Source: an uncultured Barnesiella sp.
Lineage (GTDB): Bacteria > Bacteroidota > Bacteroidia > Bacteroidales > Barnesiellaceae
Assembly: GCA_944320015.1 (NCBI GenBank)
Contig: CALUFO010000013.1
Location: 1 to 64,000, forward strand
Length of the DNA stretch: 64,000 nucleotides
Direction: 5' to 3'
Position numbers and translations under genes: made by a program. Shown here piece by piece: positions 18,430 to 25,765 of this stretch. Position 1 is the stretch's first letter. Every line of letters begins with the position of its first letter. The notes under the pieces were generated by a model. It was not told the origin of the DNA and did no database searches. It saw only the letters and a list, made by a program, of their open reading frames with translations.

Positions 18430-19716
18430 ATGAAAAAAATAGCGTGGGCCTGTTTGAGCTCGATATTGATTTTTGGCGCATGTACAAATGACGCCAATAA
18501 AGAGATAGGGGATACCCCCAACTTCGACGATTTCGTGAAAATATCGCTGCGGTCGCACATTACGGGTGTACAACCTATGACCGGAATTGTACTGTGGACC
18601 GATAATGAAAAACGGAATACCGATGCGATAAGCCTCGAATATTCTTATATGCAATACAAAGACATCGTGAAAGCGAAAGGGGTGTATGACTGGACTCCCC
18701 TCGAACGGAAACTCGATGAAGTCGCCTCCCGCAAACACCAAGCGATCATACGTTTCTGGTACACCTACCCGGGATTTGAGAGCGCCGTGCCCCAGTACAT
18801 CAGGGATTTGCCCGACTACGAGGAGACCGTGGCGTTGAGCGAGGGCAAACGCACCGGATTCCCCGATTGGAGACACCCCGAGTTGCAACGCTTCCACAAG
18901 GAGTTTTATCAGAAATTTGCCGAGCGGTATGACAACGATCCGCGCTTGGCGTTCCTGCAAACGGGATTCGGCTTGTGGGCCGAATACCATATTTATGACG
19001 GTCCCCGCATCATGGGACAGACTTTCCCCTCGAAGGAGTTCCAAGCCGAGTTTTTCAGAATGATGAGCGAGACGTTCAAATATACGCCGTGGAGCGTCTC
19101 TATCGATGCGGCCAGTCCCGAATACACCCCGCTCGAAGCCGACGCTTCGTTGAAAAATTTGAAATTTGGCTTGTTTGACGACTCGTTCATGCACGAGACT
19201 CACGACGAGTACAACGGGAAGAACTGGAAATTCTTCGGCGAGAACCGTTACCAAACTTCGCCGGCCGGCGGGGAATTTGGCTATTACACCCAGTATGACC
19301 AAGAACATGTGCTCGATTATCCCGACGGTATTCACGGCCGTAACTTCGAAGGCGAGTCCAAGCGGTTCCACATCACCTATATGATAGGGAACAACCAGCC
19401 GTCGTATCAGTCGATGAGCCGAATCAAACAAGCCAGCATGCTGTGTGGCTATCGCTACGAGATAACCGATGTGAGAGTGAAAGAAGACTCCACTTGCATA
19501 CAAATCAAAAATACGGGCGTGGCTCCTATCTACCGCGACGCCTATGTGGCGGTGAACGGGGTGCGCTCCGAGTCGAGCCTTATTGATTTGCAACCGGGCG
19601 AGAGCCGTTGGGTAGGCGTGTCGGCCGGTAGTACCGATATGGAAATCACCATCGAATGCGACCATTTGGTCGAAGGCCAGAAGATAGAATATGAAGCCGA
19701 TGTACAAGGCGAATAA
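18430..19716 (+). CDS. DUF4832-like lipoprotein, paralogue 2
   Basis: This 428-residue lipoprotein has the lipobox IFGAC near residue 18. It is collinear with the product of 16930-18210: shared blocks include HITGVQPMTGIV, ISLEYSYMQYKDIVK, SAVPQYIRDLPDYEETV, FHKEFYQKFAERYD, AFLQTGFGLWAEYHIY, LFDDSFMHETHDEYNG, YDQEHVLDYPDGI and the C-terminal YVAVNGVRSESSLIDLQPGESRWVGVSAG. Divergence is greatest in the first 30 residues and in loops, which suggests sub-specialised substrate binding. The DMT permease gene starts 17 bp after its stop. No activity is established for this group that I know of. Confidence 0.75.
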   Translation: MKKIAWACLSSILIFGACTNDANKEIGDTPNFDDFVKISLRSHITGVQPMTGIVLWTDNEKRNTDAISLEYSYMQYKDIVKAKGVYDWTPLERKLDEVASRKHQAIIRFWYTYPGFESAVPQYIRDLPDYEETVALSEGKRTGFPDWRHPELQRFHKEFYQKFAERYDNDPRLAFLQTGFGLWAEYHIYDGPRIMGQTFPSKEFQAEFFRMMSETFKYTPWSVSIDAASPEYTPLEADASLKNLKFGLFDDSFMHETHDEYNGKNWKFFGENRYQTSPAGGEFGYYTQYDQEHVLDYPDGIHGRNFEGESKRFHITYMIGNNQPSYQSMSRIKQASMLCGYRYEITDVRVKEDSTCIQIKNTGVAPIYRDAYVAVNGVRSESSLIDLQPGESRWVGVSAGSTDMEITIECDHLVEGQKIEYEADVQGE

Positions 19717-19733
19717 GATAAATAATCGAGACC

Positions 19734-20591
19734 ATGAAGATTGAAAAATGGTTGATTTATGCTTGGGTGACAACCCTGCTGTGGGGAGTATGGGGTGCGT
19801 TCAGCGAGATGCCTACCAAAGCCGGCTTTCCGGCTACATTGGGGTATATCGTGTGGGCTATCTCCATGATTCCCTGCGCTATCGTGGCGCTGTGGCGAAT
19901 TAAATGGAAACTCGATGTCTCGGGCAAAGCTATATTCTATGGAATGATGGTCGGCCTGTTGGGCGCCGTGGGGCAGTTGCTGCTGTTTCAAGCGCTGCGC
20001 ATGGGCCCGGCCTATATCATCTTCCCGTTTGTATCCATGTCGCCGGTCGTTACTATCGCCCTTTCGTTGTGGCTGTTGAAAGAACGGCCGACCAAACGTC
20101 AACGCTGGGGTATCGTGATAGCGTTGCTGGCCATATTCTTCTTGTCGGTTCAACAAGGTGAAGGTGATGTGGAAGGAGGCATGTGGCTGGTATTGGCGAC
20201 CAGTGTATTTGTCATGTGGGGCGTGCAGGCCTATTTTATGAAGCTGGGAAATAAGGTGGCCAAAGCCGAGAGTATATTTGTCTATATGGCCATATCGGGC
20301 GTGCTGTTGATTCCCGTGGCCTACCTGATGACCGACTTTTCACTGCCTATCAATACGGATCCGTCTTTGATTTCGTCGGCATTTGTGATTCAGTTGTTGA
20401 ATGCCGTGGGCGCTTTGACGTTGGTCTATGCCTATCGTTATGGCAAAGCAGTCATTGTCTCGCCTTTGACCGGGTTGGCACCCTTGATAACCGTGGTACT
20501 GTCGTTAATTATTTATGCGGTATTCCCCGGTACTATATTATTGATCGGCCTCGTATTGGCGACTATCGCTATGGTCGCTCTCGCGGAGTGA
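19734..20591 (+). CDS. DMT-superfamily (EamA-type) inner-membrane permease
   Basis: This 285-residue, very hydrophobic protein has about ten predicted transmembrane segments in two EamA-like halves, the first ending near LKERPTKRQRWGIVIALLAIFFLS and the second near SPLTGLAPLITVVLSLIIY. The internal repeat and length fit the drug/metabolite transporter family, which includes sugar, nucleotide-sugar and metabolite carriers. The PUL otherwise lacks an inner-membrane importer, so this may carry the released monosaccharide or derivative into the cytoplasm for the isomerase/kinase/aldolase pathway (inference). It lies 17 bp after the second DUF4832-like gene and 73 bp before the T9SS-tagged gene at 20665. 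Confidence 0.85.
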   Translation: MKIEKWLIYAWVTTLLWGVWGAFSEMPTKAGFPATLGYIVWAISMIPCAIVALWRIKWKLDVSGKAIFYGMMVGLLGAVGQLLLFQALRMGPAYIIFPFVSMSPVVTIALSLWLLKERPTKRQRWGIVIALLAIFFLSVQQGEGDVEGGMWLVLATSVFVMWGVQAYFMKLGNKVAKAESIFVYMAISGVLLIPVAYLMTDFSLPINTDPSLISSAFVIQLLNAVGALTLVYAYRYGKAVIVSPLTGLAPLITVVLSLIIYAVFPGTILLIGLVLATIAMVALAE

Positions 20592-20664
20592 CAAAGACCG
20601 GCTATGGAGCGGAGCAGGATTGCACACTTTGATAGTTGTTTAATTAACCTTTTATTTTACTGTG

Positions 20665-23600
20665 ATGAAAAAGATGCTATTATGGATAAGTTGCTTGTTG
20701 GCTTTTCAGGCAGGAGCAACGGTTATTTCGGTGCCCGGTTCGGGTTCTATCGCCGATGCGATAGCAGGGGCTTCGCCGGGCGATGTCATAGAGTTGACGT
20801 CGGGTACTTATGTAGGCGACATTACAATCGACAAGGCGTTGACCTTGCAGGCCGCCGAAGGGTTGGAAAATGCGCCGGTGATTCAAGGCCGGGTTTCGGT
20901 GAGAGAGGGTGCGACAACCATATCGGGAATCGTGTTCGACGGAAACAACGAGGTCGCCGACGCCATTCGTGTGGACGATGCGACCAACGGAGGCCCGGTA
21001 AAGGTATTGGGCTGCACCTTGCGCAATTATACCAATCGCTTCCTGTATCTCTCGTTGTCGGGAAACAAGATACGGTCGCTCACTATCGACAATTGTATCT
21101 TTACAGGGTCGGACAACAGTACGGAGAACAAAGCCATTTATGCTTCCAACGCTCCCGCGCAGGCCGATTCGATTTGTGTAACCAACTCGACTTTTTCCAA
21201 TTTCAATACAGGGAGCAATTATTTCTTTCGCATTAATTGTGGTGAAGAATTGGTGCTTACTCCCGTGGTGAAGGTAGACCATTGTACATTTTACAACTGT
21301 TTCGACCGTCGAGGCGTGTATCTGTACAATGCCGGGAAGTCTACGATAAAGAATTCGATTTCGGCTTTTTCGGAACGGAAAGACGATACGAAGAGCTTTA
21401 CCGCTTATGGCGACGAAAGTATCATCACGAACGTGATTTCCTATAATGTCGATTTATATGGAAGCGCGCGGCAGGAAAATGTCATATCGCAGAACCCTTT
21501 GTTTGTCGATGCCGAGAATGGGAACTTCCAGCTGTATAAAGATTCGCCGGCGGTAGGAGCGGGCGACGACGGTAGCACGTTGGGCGACCCTCGTTGGGGT
21601 GTGTCGGAGGAGAATGCGCCGGTAGAAGACCTGCCGTATGAATGTTTTAAGAGCCCGTACAGCATGTCACCTACGACTTCTTCGGTGCGTATTCTTTGGC
21701 AAACCCTCGATTCCAATCCTTCGGGGACGGTGTACTATGGCACGACTCCCGATCTGGGGCAGAAAGTCACGGCTCAAACCGGGTGGAATGTAGAGGGCGA
21801 AGGTTTTGTTCATGTAATTGAGTTGACCGGTCTCGAGCCGTTTACCGAATATTACTACCAAGTGGGTGATGAGGTGCGCCGTTATGAAAAAATGTGTGTT
21901 GCCAAGACTGCGCCCGAGAAGGGTACCGATTTCCGGTTGGTCGCTTTCAGCGATGTACACGATAATGACGAGGGTATTTGGGAGCATTCGGCGCCTGTCA
22001 TGCTGGAAACCGACCCCGATATGTGGTTGACGATAGGCGATTTGGTGAATAAGGGCGACTCGCGGGTGTGGAACTCGTCGTTCTTTATCCCCGGTGAACC
22101 TTTGCTCTCGGCCAAAACGTTGACTTCTATTATCGGCAATCACGAGACCATGGATAAAACAGACGAGAACGGCCCGACTACTTACTACGATTATTTCTCG
22201 CTTCCGTCGCACGGTTTTATCGACACCGACGAGCGAATCGACCCGAGGGGCGAAGCCTATTTCGCTATGGACTACGGCGATGTGAAAATCATTGGCTGTA
22301 ACTGGAACGAAGGAAAAGACGACCCGTCGTTCGCTACCGGCTCGAAGCAGCTTACATGGCTCGACGAGCAATTGACCAACGCCGATAATAAATGGATATT
22401 TATCTTTGCCCATGTGAATGTCTATTCGACCAGTTACCACGGACAATGGTCGGCCAGCCAAAAAGAGTATATTGCTCCGTTGCTCGAGAAGCATGCGTTG
22501 GAAGGCAAGCACATACTTGTGTTTGGAGCCGACGAACATAATTTCGAACATTTGTATAAAGACGGGGTGCACTACCTGCGCCCGGGTGCCATGAACGGGA
22601 GCAATCGTGACCAATATAATATGGCCGATAAACCGTATAGCTTGATATTCAACAAAATTGCCGGCTTCTCGACAATCGACGTTTCGGAGAATGGCGAGAA
22701 AGTGACGTTGATTGCCCGCGATAGAGACGGCGTGGAATTTTATTCGTATGAATTTACCCGTGGTGGACTGATGCCGAGCTTGTATATTACCGAACCGAAC
22801 GAAAATACCGGGGAGGTAACCGACAGCTGCACGATTCGATGGTCGAGTTTCGATCCGCAGGGGACTGCGAAAGTAGGTCTGTACTATTCCTCGGATAGTA
22901 TAAACGGGACTCCTATCGTGACCGATTTGTCCAGTGATGTGTCGGTAGTCGATTCCTATGTGTGGAACGTTCGCTATCTGCAACCCAAAGGCGATTATTG
23001 GATTTATGGGGTTATCGACGACGGAGTGTCCTCGCCGGTTAAAAATTATGCCAAAGGAAAAATTTCCATTGTAGGCGACACGACCCCTCCTCCCGCGCCG
23101 ACCGATTTCACGGGGAGTGTGGTCGACGGGAATGTGGTGCTTACTTGGAAAGACCCTGTTTATGAGACCCCTGTGAATGTTACGATAAATGATTTCGAGT
23201 CGGGAATATCGGGCGTCGAAGGTGTTGGGGCGAGTGGCGGTAGCGGTTCCTTGGCCGAGGTCGACGGCTATGAGGGCAAGGCGCTCCAAATGAATTACGA
23301 TATAGCCGAGGCGTGGGGCGAATATGCTGCGGTATTTACGTTCGACCGGGCACAAAATTTTTCGGACTCTCCCTATTTGGAGTTTTGGTATAAAGGCGAC
23401 GGTTCGGGGCGGACATTGCGGCTTATCGTCAAGGACGATTATAATTTAGATGGTACGGACGACGATTGGTGGTACGATGAGTCCCTGCCGCTGAATTCTA
23501 CCGAATGGCAAAAAGCGAAGGTCGATATTCGCACGTTTCAAGCCTTTACATGGCACCCCAATGCCAACCAAAATTGCGATGCTTCGCGGGTGATTTCGTT

Positions 23601-24153
23601 GCATTTTGTCGTTCCCAGCGGGGCTCCGTGCAACGGAGGTGTGCTTACCCTCGACAACATAGCCATGACGGGGCTTATCAATCCGGCACCCGATTTCGAA
23701 GCGACCACGATAGTCCGTCGCAGCGATCGGTTTGCGCAAGATGAAAATGACGGTACTATTGTCTATGATGGAGCCGAAGAGTCGTTTACCGATACAAATG
23801 TAACCTCGGGGACATATTATTATGCGGCTTTTGCCCATGACGATTTGGGCAATTATTCGGCTTTTACCGAATCGGCTTCTTGGCGATATGCCGTATCGGT
23901 AGATGTTGAGGAGAACGGGTTACCGGGTTTTGTGGTTTCTCCCAATCCGGCTTGGGATTATGTGACGGTGACTTGCCCCGGTAGTGAGGGCTTCGAGGTA
24001 TCGATTGTTAATTCAAGTGGCGAGAAGGTCTTGCGTGAGCGTTGCGTTAGCCCGACTGCGTGGTTGAATGTCGAGCATTTGGCCTCGGGTGTTTATATCG
24101 TCTCGGTGAAATCGGGAGAAAAGGCATATAAGCAGAAAATAGTCGTCAAGTAG
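20665..24153 (+). CDS. T9SS-tagged beta-helix / metallophosphoesterase multidomain protein
   Basis: This 1162-residue secreted protein has a signal peptide (about 1-18). An N-terminal right-handed beta-helix (about 20-310) opens with a chondroitinase-B/PL6-like repeat, SIADAIAGASPGDVIELTSGTYVG. A fibronectin-like domain resembling the purple-acid-phosphatase N-terminal domain follows (about 325-410). A metallophosphoesterase core (about 420-690) has AFSDVHD, TIGDLVN, IGNHET, FAHVNVYS and ADEHNFEH, covering the expected metal-ligand motifs. Then come an Ig-like segment, a galactose-binding or CBM-like module (about 850-1010), and a C-terminal T9SS sorting domain (about 1085-1162) with VSPNPAWDYVTV, ASGVYIVSV and final KQKIVVK. 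A GTG sits one codon before ATG 20665. As the last PUL gene it may attack a phosphorylated or uronic glycan. The fusion of lyase-like helix and phosphoesterase is unusual. Confidence 0.8.
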   Translation: MKKMLLWISCLLAFQAGATVISVPGSGSIADAIAGASPGDVIELTSGTYVGDITIDKALTLQAAEGLENAPVIQGRVSVREGATTISGIVFDGNNEVADAIRVDDATNGGPVKVLGCTLRNYTNRFLYLSLSGNKIRSLTIDNCIFTGSDNSTENKAIYASNAPAQADSICVTNSTFSNFNTGSNYFFRINCGEELVLTPVVKVDHCTFYNCFDRRGVYLYNAGKSTIKNSISAFSERKDDTKSFTAYGDESIITNVISYNVDLYGSARQENVISQNPLFVDAENGNFQLYKDSPAVGAGDDGSTLGDPRWGVSEENAPVEDLPYECFKSPYSMSPTTSSVRILWQTLDSNPSGTVYYGTTPDLGQKVTAQTGWNVEGEGFVHVIELTGLEPFTEYYYQVGDEVRRYEKMCVAKTAPEKGTDFRLVAFSDVHDNDEGIWEHSAPVMLETDPDMWLTIGDLVNKGDSRVWNSSFFIPGEPLLSAKTLTSIIGNHETMDKTDENGPTTYYDYFSLPSHGFIDTDERIDPRGEAYFAMDYGDVKIIGCNWNEGKDDPSFATGSKQLTWLDEQLTNADNKWIFIFAHVNVYSTSYHGQWSASQKEYIAPLLEKHALEGKHILVFGADEHNFEHLYKDGVHYLRPGAMNGSNRDQYNMADKPYSLIFNKIAGFSTIDVSENGEKVTLIARDRDGVEFYSYEFTRGGLMPSLYITEPNENTGEVTDSCTIRWSSFDPQGTAKVGLYYSSDSINGTPIVTDLSSDVSVVDSYVWNVRYLQPKGDYWIYGVIDDGVSSPVKNYAKGKISIVGDTTPPPAPTDFTGSVVDGNVVLTWKDPVYETPVNVTINDFESGISGVEGVGASGGSGSLAEVDGYEGKALQMNYDIAEAWGEYAAVFTFDRAQNFSDSPYLEFWYKGDGSGRTLRLIVKDDYNLDGTDDDWWYDESLPLNSTEWQKAKVDIRTFQAFTWHPNANQNCDASRVISLHFVVPSGAPCNGGVLTLDNIAMTGLINPAPDFEATTIVRRSDRFAQDENDGTIVYDGAEESFTDTNVTSGTYYYAAFAHDDLGNYSAFTESASWRYAVSVDVEENGLPGFVVSPNPAWDYVTVTCPGSEGFEVSIVNSSGEKVLRERCVSPTAWLNVEHLASGVYIVSVKSGEKAYKQKIVVK

Positions 24154-24178
24154 ATGTGGCGGCAGGGTTAATGAAAAG

Positions 24179-24218
24179 AGCCCGGCGGGAACGTTATGCG
24201 AAACGTTGCCGCCGGGCT
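24179..24218. terminator. Bidirectional terminator between convergent operons
   Basis: A 10-bp perfect outer stem, AGCCCGGCGG (24179-24188) with CCGCCGGGCT (24209-24218), encloses an inner AACGTT/AACGTT pair. A-rich sequence precedes it and TTTCTC follows on the plus strand; GAAAA on the plus-strand left side gives a T-run on the minus strand. It ends the plus-strand PUL and the minus-strand gene stopping at 24284. Confidence 0.85.
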
Positions 24219-24283
24219 TTCTCAATATAAAATAGCTGAAATTGTTAGTATTAGATAGGATTTGGCTAATGAGATTGGCCACA

Positions 24284-25723
24284 TTAATAAACGGTGTTTT
24301 GAGGATCCATGTTGGTCCAACCGCTCATCCAGTTGTTGGTTTCGGTTTCGCTGGGAGAGAAGGCTCCGATGTAGGACACTTGCTCAAATCCCGAAGCCAC
24401 TAAGGGGTTGTTCCAGTCGGCGGCATGGCTTACCAGCGGACTCTCTTGCGAGGGAATCATGCAGAACCCGGCGAGATTTTGGGGATTACCTTGCAGTTTG
24501 AGGTCGGCGATGGCGGCATAGGTAAGGTTTTTACCATCGGCCCGGTTGAAGTAGTTGCCGGTGAAAGCGCCGTTATCGGTGGGGCTGTACTGGGTGTTGT
24601 TTTCCCAGTATTGAGCGTCTTGGAAGTTTTTGACCATACCGGCGAACAGGCAGTTCGACACAACCAGTTTACCGTCAGAGGCAAATCCTTGTGTGTTTGA
24701 GTTCTTGTCGTTTTCGATAATCAATCCGAGGGGGAATCCGGCGAACACCGAGTTGAATACTCGCAATTGCGTATTGCGGCGCAAGTGCATAGCCGCTTGG
24801 AAACGGGCGTCGGTATTGCTGCCGTTTATACCGGCTTCGTCGGTGTAGTTGGCCGGATCGATTACCGGGCCGAACATCGATACGTTGGAGAATACGCACG
24901 AGGTGTAGGGCTCGATGGTGGCGGCGTCGCTGCAATTGTCCGATTCGAAGCCGTTGGAGGCCGATTTGTCACCGATTTTGGGGTCACGCAGCGATACGAG
25001 GAATTGCAGTTTACCCGAGAAACCGTTGTCGGTATCGAAGTCGTCGTCCCAAGTGCCCAAGGCTACGAGGTGCTTGCAGTTGACTGTGCCTCCAAACCAC
25101 TCGTAGGAGTCGTCGCCCGAGTAGGACACTTGCACATAGTCGACGGTCGTTCCGCTACCTACCGACCCGAAAGTGATGGCGTTGATTTCGTTGTCGACCG
25201 AGTATTCTATACCGGCAAATTCGCAACGAACATACTTCAAGACACCCGAGTTGTCGGCGTCGTTGTTGCCGCCGTGTTCACTGCGCACACCGCCTTCGAT
25301 AGTTTGTGTGCCTTTATTGTTTTTGGCGTTACCCAGCAGGATAATACCGCCCCAGTCGCCGGGCTTGCGGTTGCCGGGAGCTTGTGCCGAAGTAAATACG
25401 ATAGGACGCTCGGGGGTGCCTTCGGCGATGAGTTTGCCGCCTTTTTCTACAATCAGAGTGGCTTTGGAGGCTTTTTCGCCTTTGATGATTACACCCGGCT
25501 CGATGGTGAGTGTGGCGCCCTCGGTTACATAGACAAAACCTTTCAAGTTGTAGGTGTTGGGATAGGTCAAGGTCATGTCGGTCGAAATTTCGTAGGCATC
25601 GGAACCATCGCCGAGGTCGTAGCTCGCTCCTTCGGGAGTAGGTTCGTTGTTGTTTTCATCACAACTTACAACAGTCATGGCTGCCAAACATACGAAGGCA
25701 ATCGTTTTGAATAGTTTTTTCAT
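24284..25723 (-). CDS. Beta-helix lipoprotein paired with TonB receptor
   Basis: This 479-residue lipoprotein has the lipobox TVVSC with Cys21 and an acidic, Asn-rich linker (DENNNEPTPEG). The body is a right-handed beta-helix of the kind often seen beside TonB receptors: EGATLTIEPGVIIKGEK, LIVEKGGKLIAEGTPERPIVFTS, WGGIILLGNA, VRCEFAGIEYS, VQVSYSGDDSYEWFGG and CLFAGM. No enzymatic motif is evident, so a binding or partner role at the surface is likely. The start lies 42 bp downstream of the stop of the TonB-receptor gene (25766-28609), making a two-gene operon. It is not SusD-like. The ligand is unknown; I see no sorting domain or polysaccharide-lyase catalytic residues. Confidence 0.75.
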   Translation of the reverse strand: MKKLFKTIAFVCLAAMTVVSCDENNNEPTPEGASYDLGDGSDAYEISTDMTLTYPNTYNLKGFVYVTEGATLTIEPGVIIKGEKASKATLIVEKGGKLIAEGTPERPIVFTSAQAPGNRKPGDWGGIILLGNAKNNKGTQTIEGGVRSEHGGNNDADNSGVLKYVRCEFAGIEYSVDNEINAITFGSVGSGTTVDYVQVSYSGDDSYEWFGGTVNCKHLVALGTWDDDFDTDNGFSGKLQFLVSLRDPKIGDKSASNGFESDNCSDAATIEPYTSCVFSNVSMFGPVIDPANYTDEAGINGSNTDARFQAAMHLRRNTQLRVFNSVFAGFPLGLIIENDKNSNTQGFASDGKLVVSNCLFAGMVKNFQDAQYWENNTQYSPTDNGAFTGNYFNRADGKNLTYAAIADLKLQGNPQNLAGFCMIPSQESPLVSHAADWNNPLVASGFEQVSYIGAFSPSETETNNWMSGWTNMDPQNTVY

Positions 25724-25765
25724 TGGATTCTTTTTTTAGTTAGTATGATAAAAAGGTTTTTGAAG

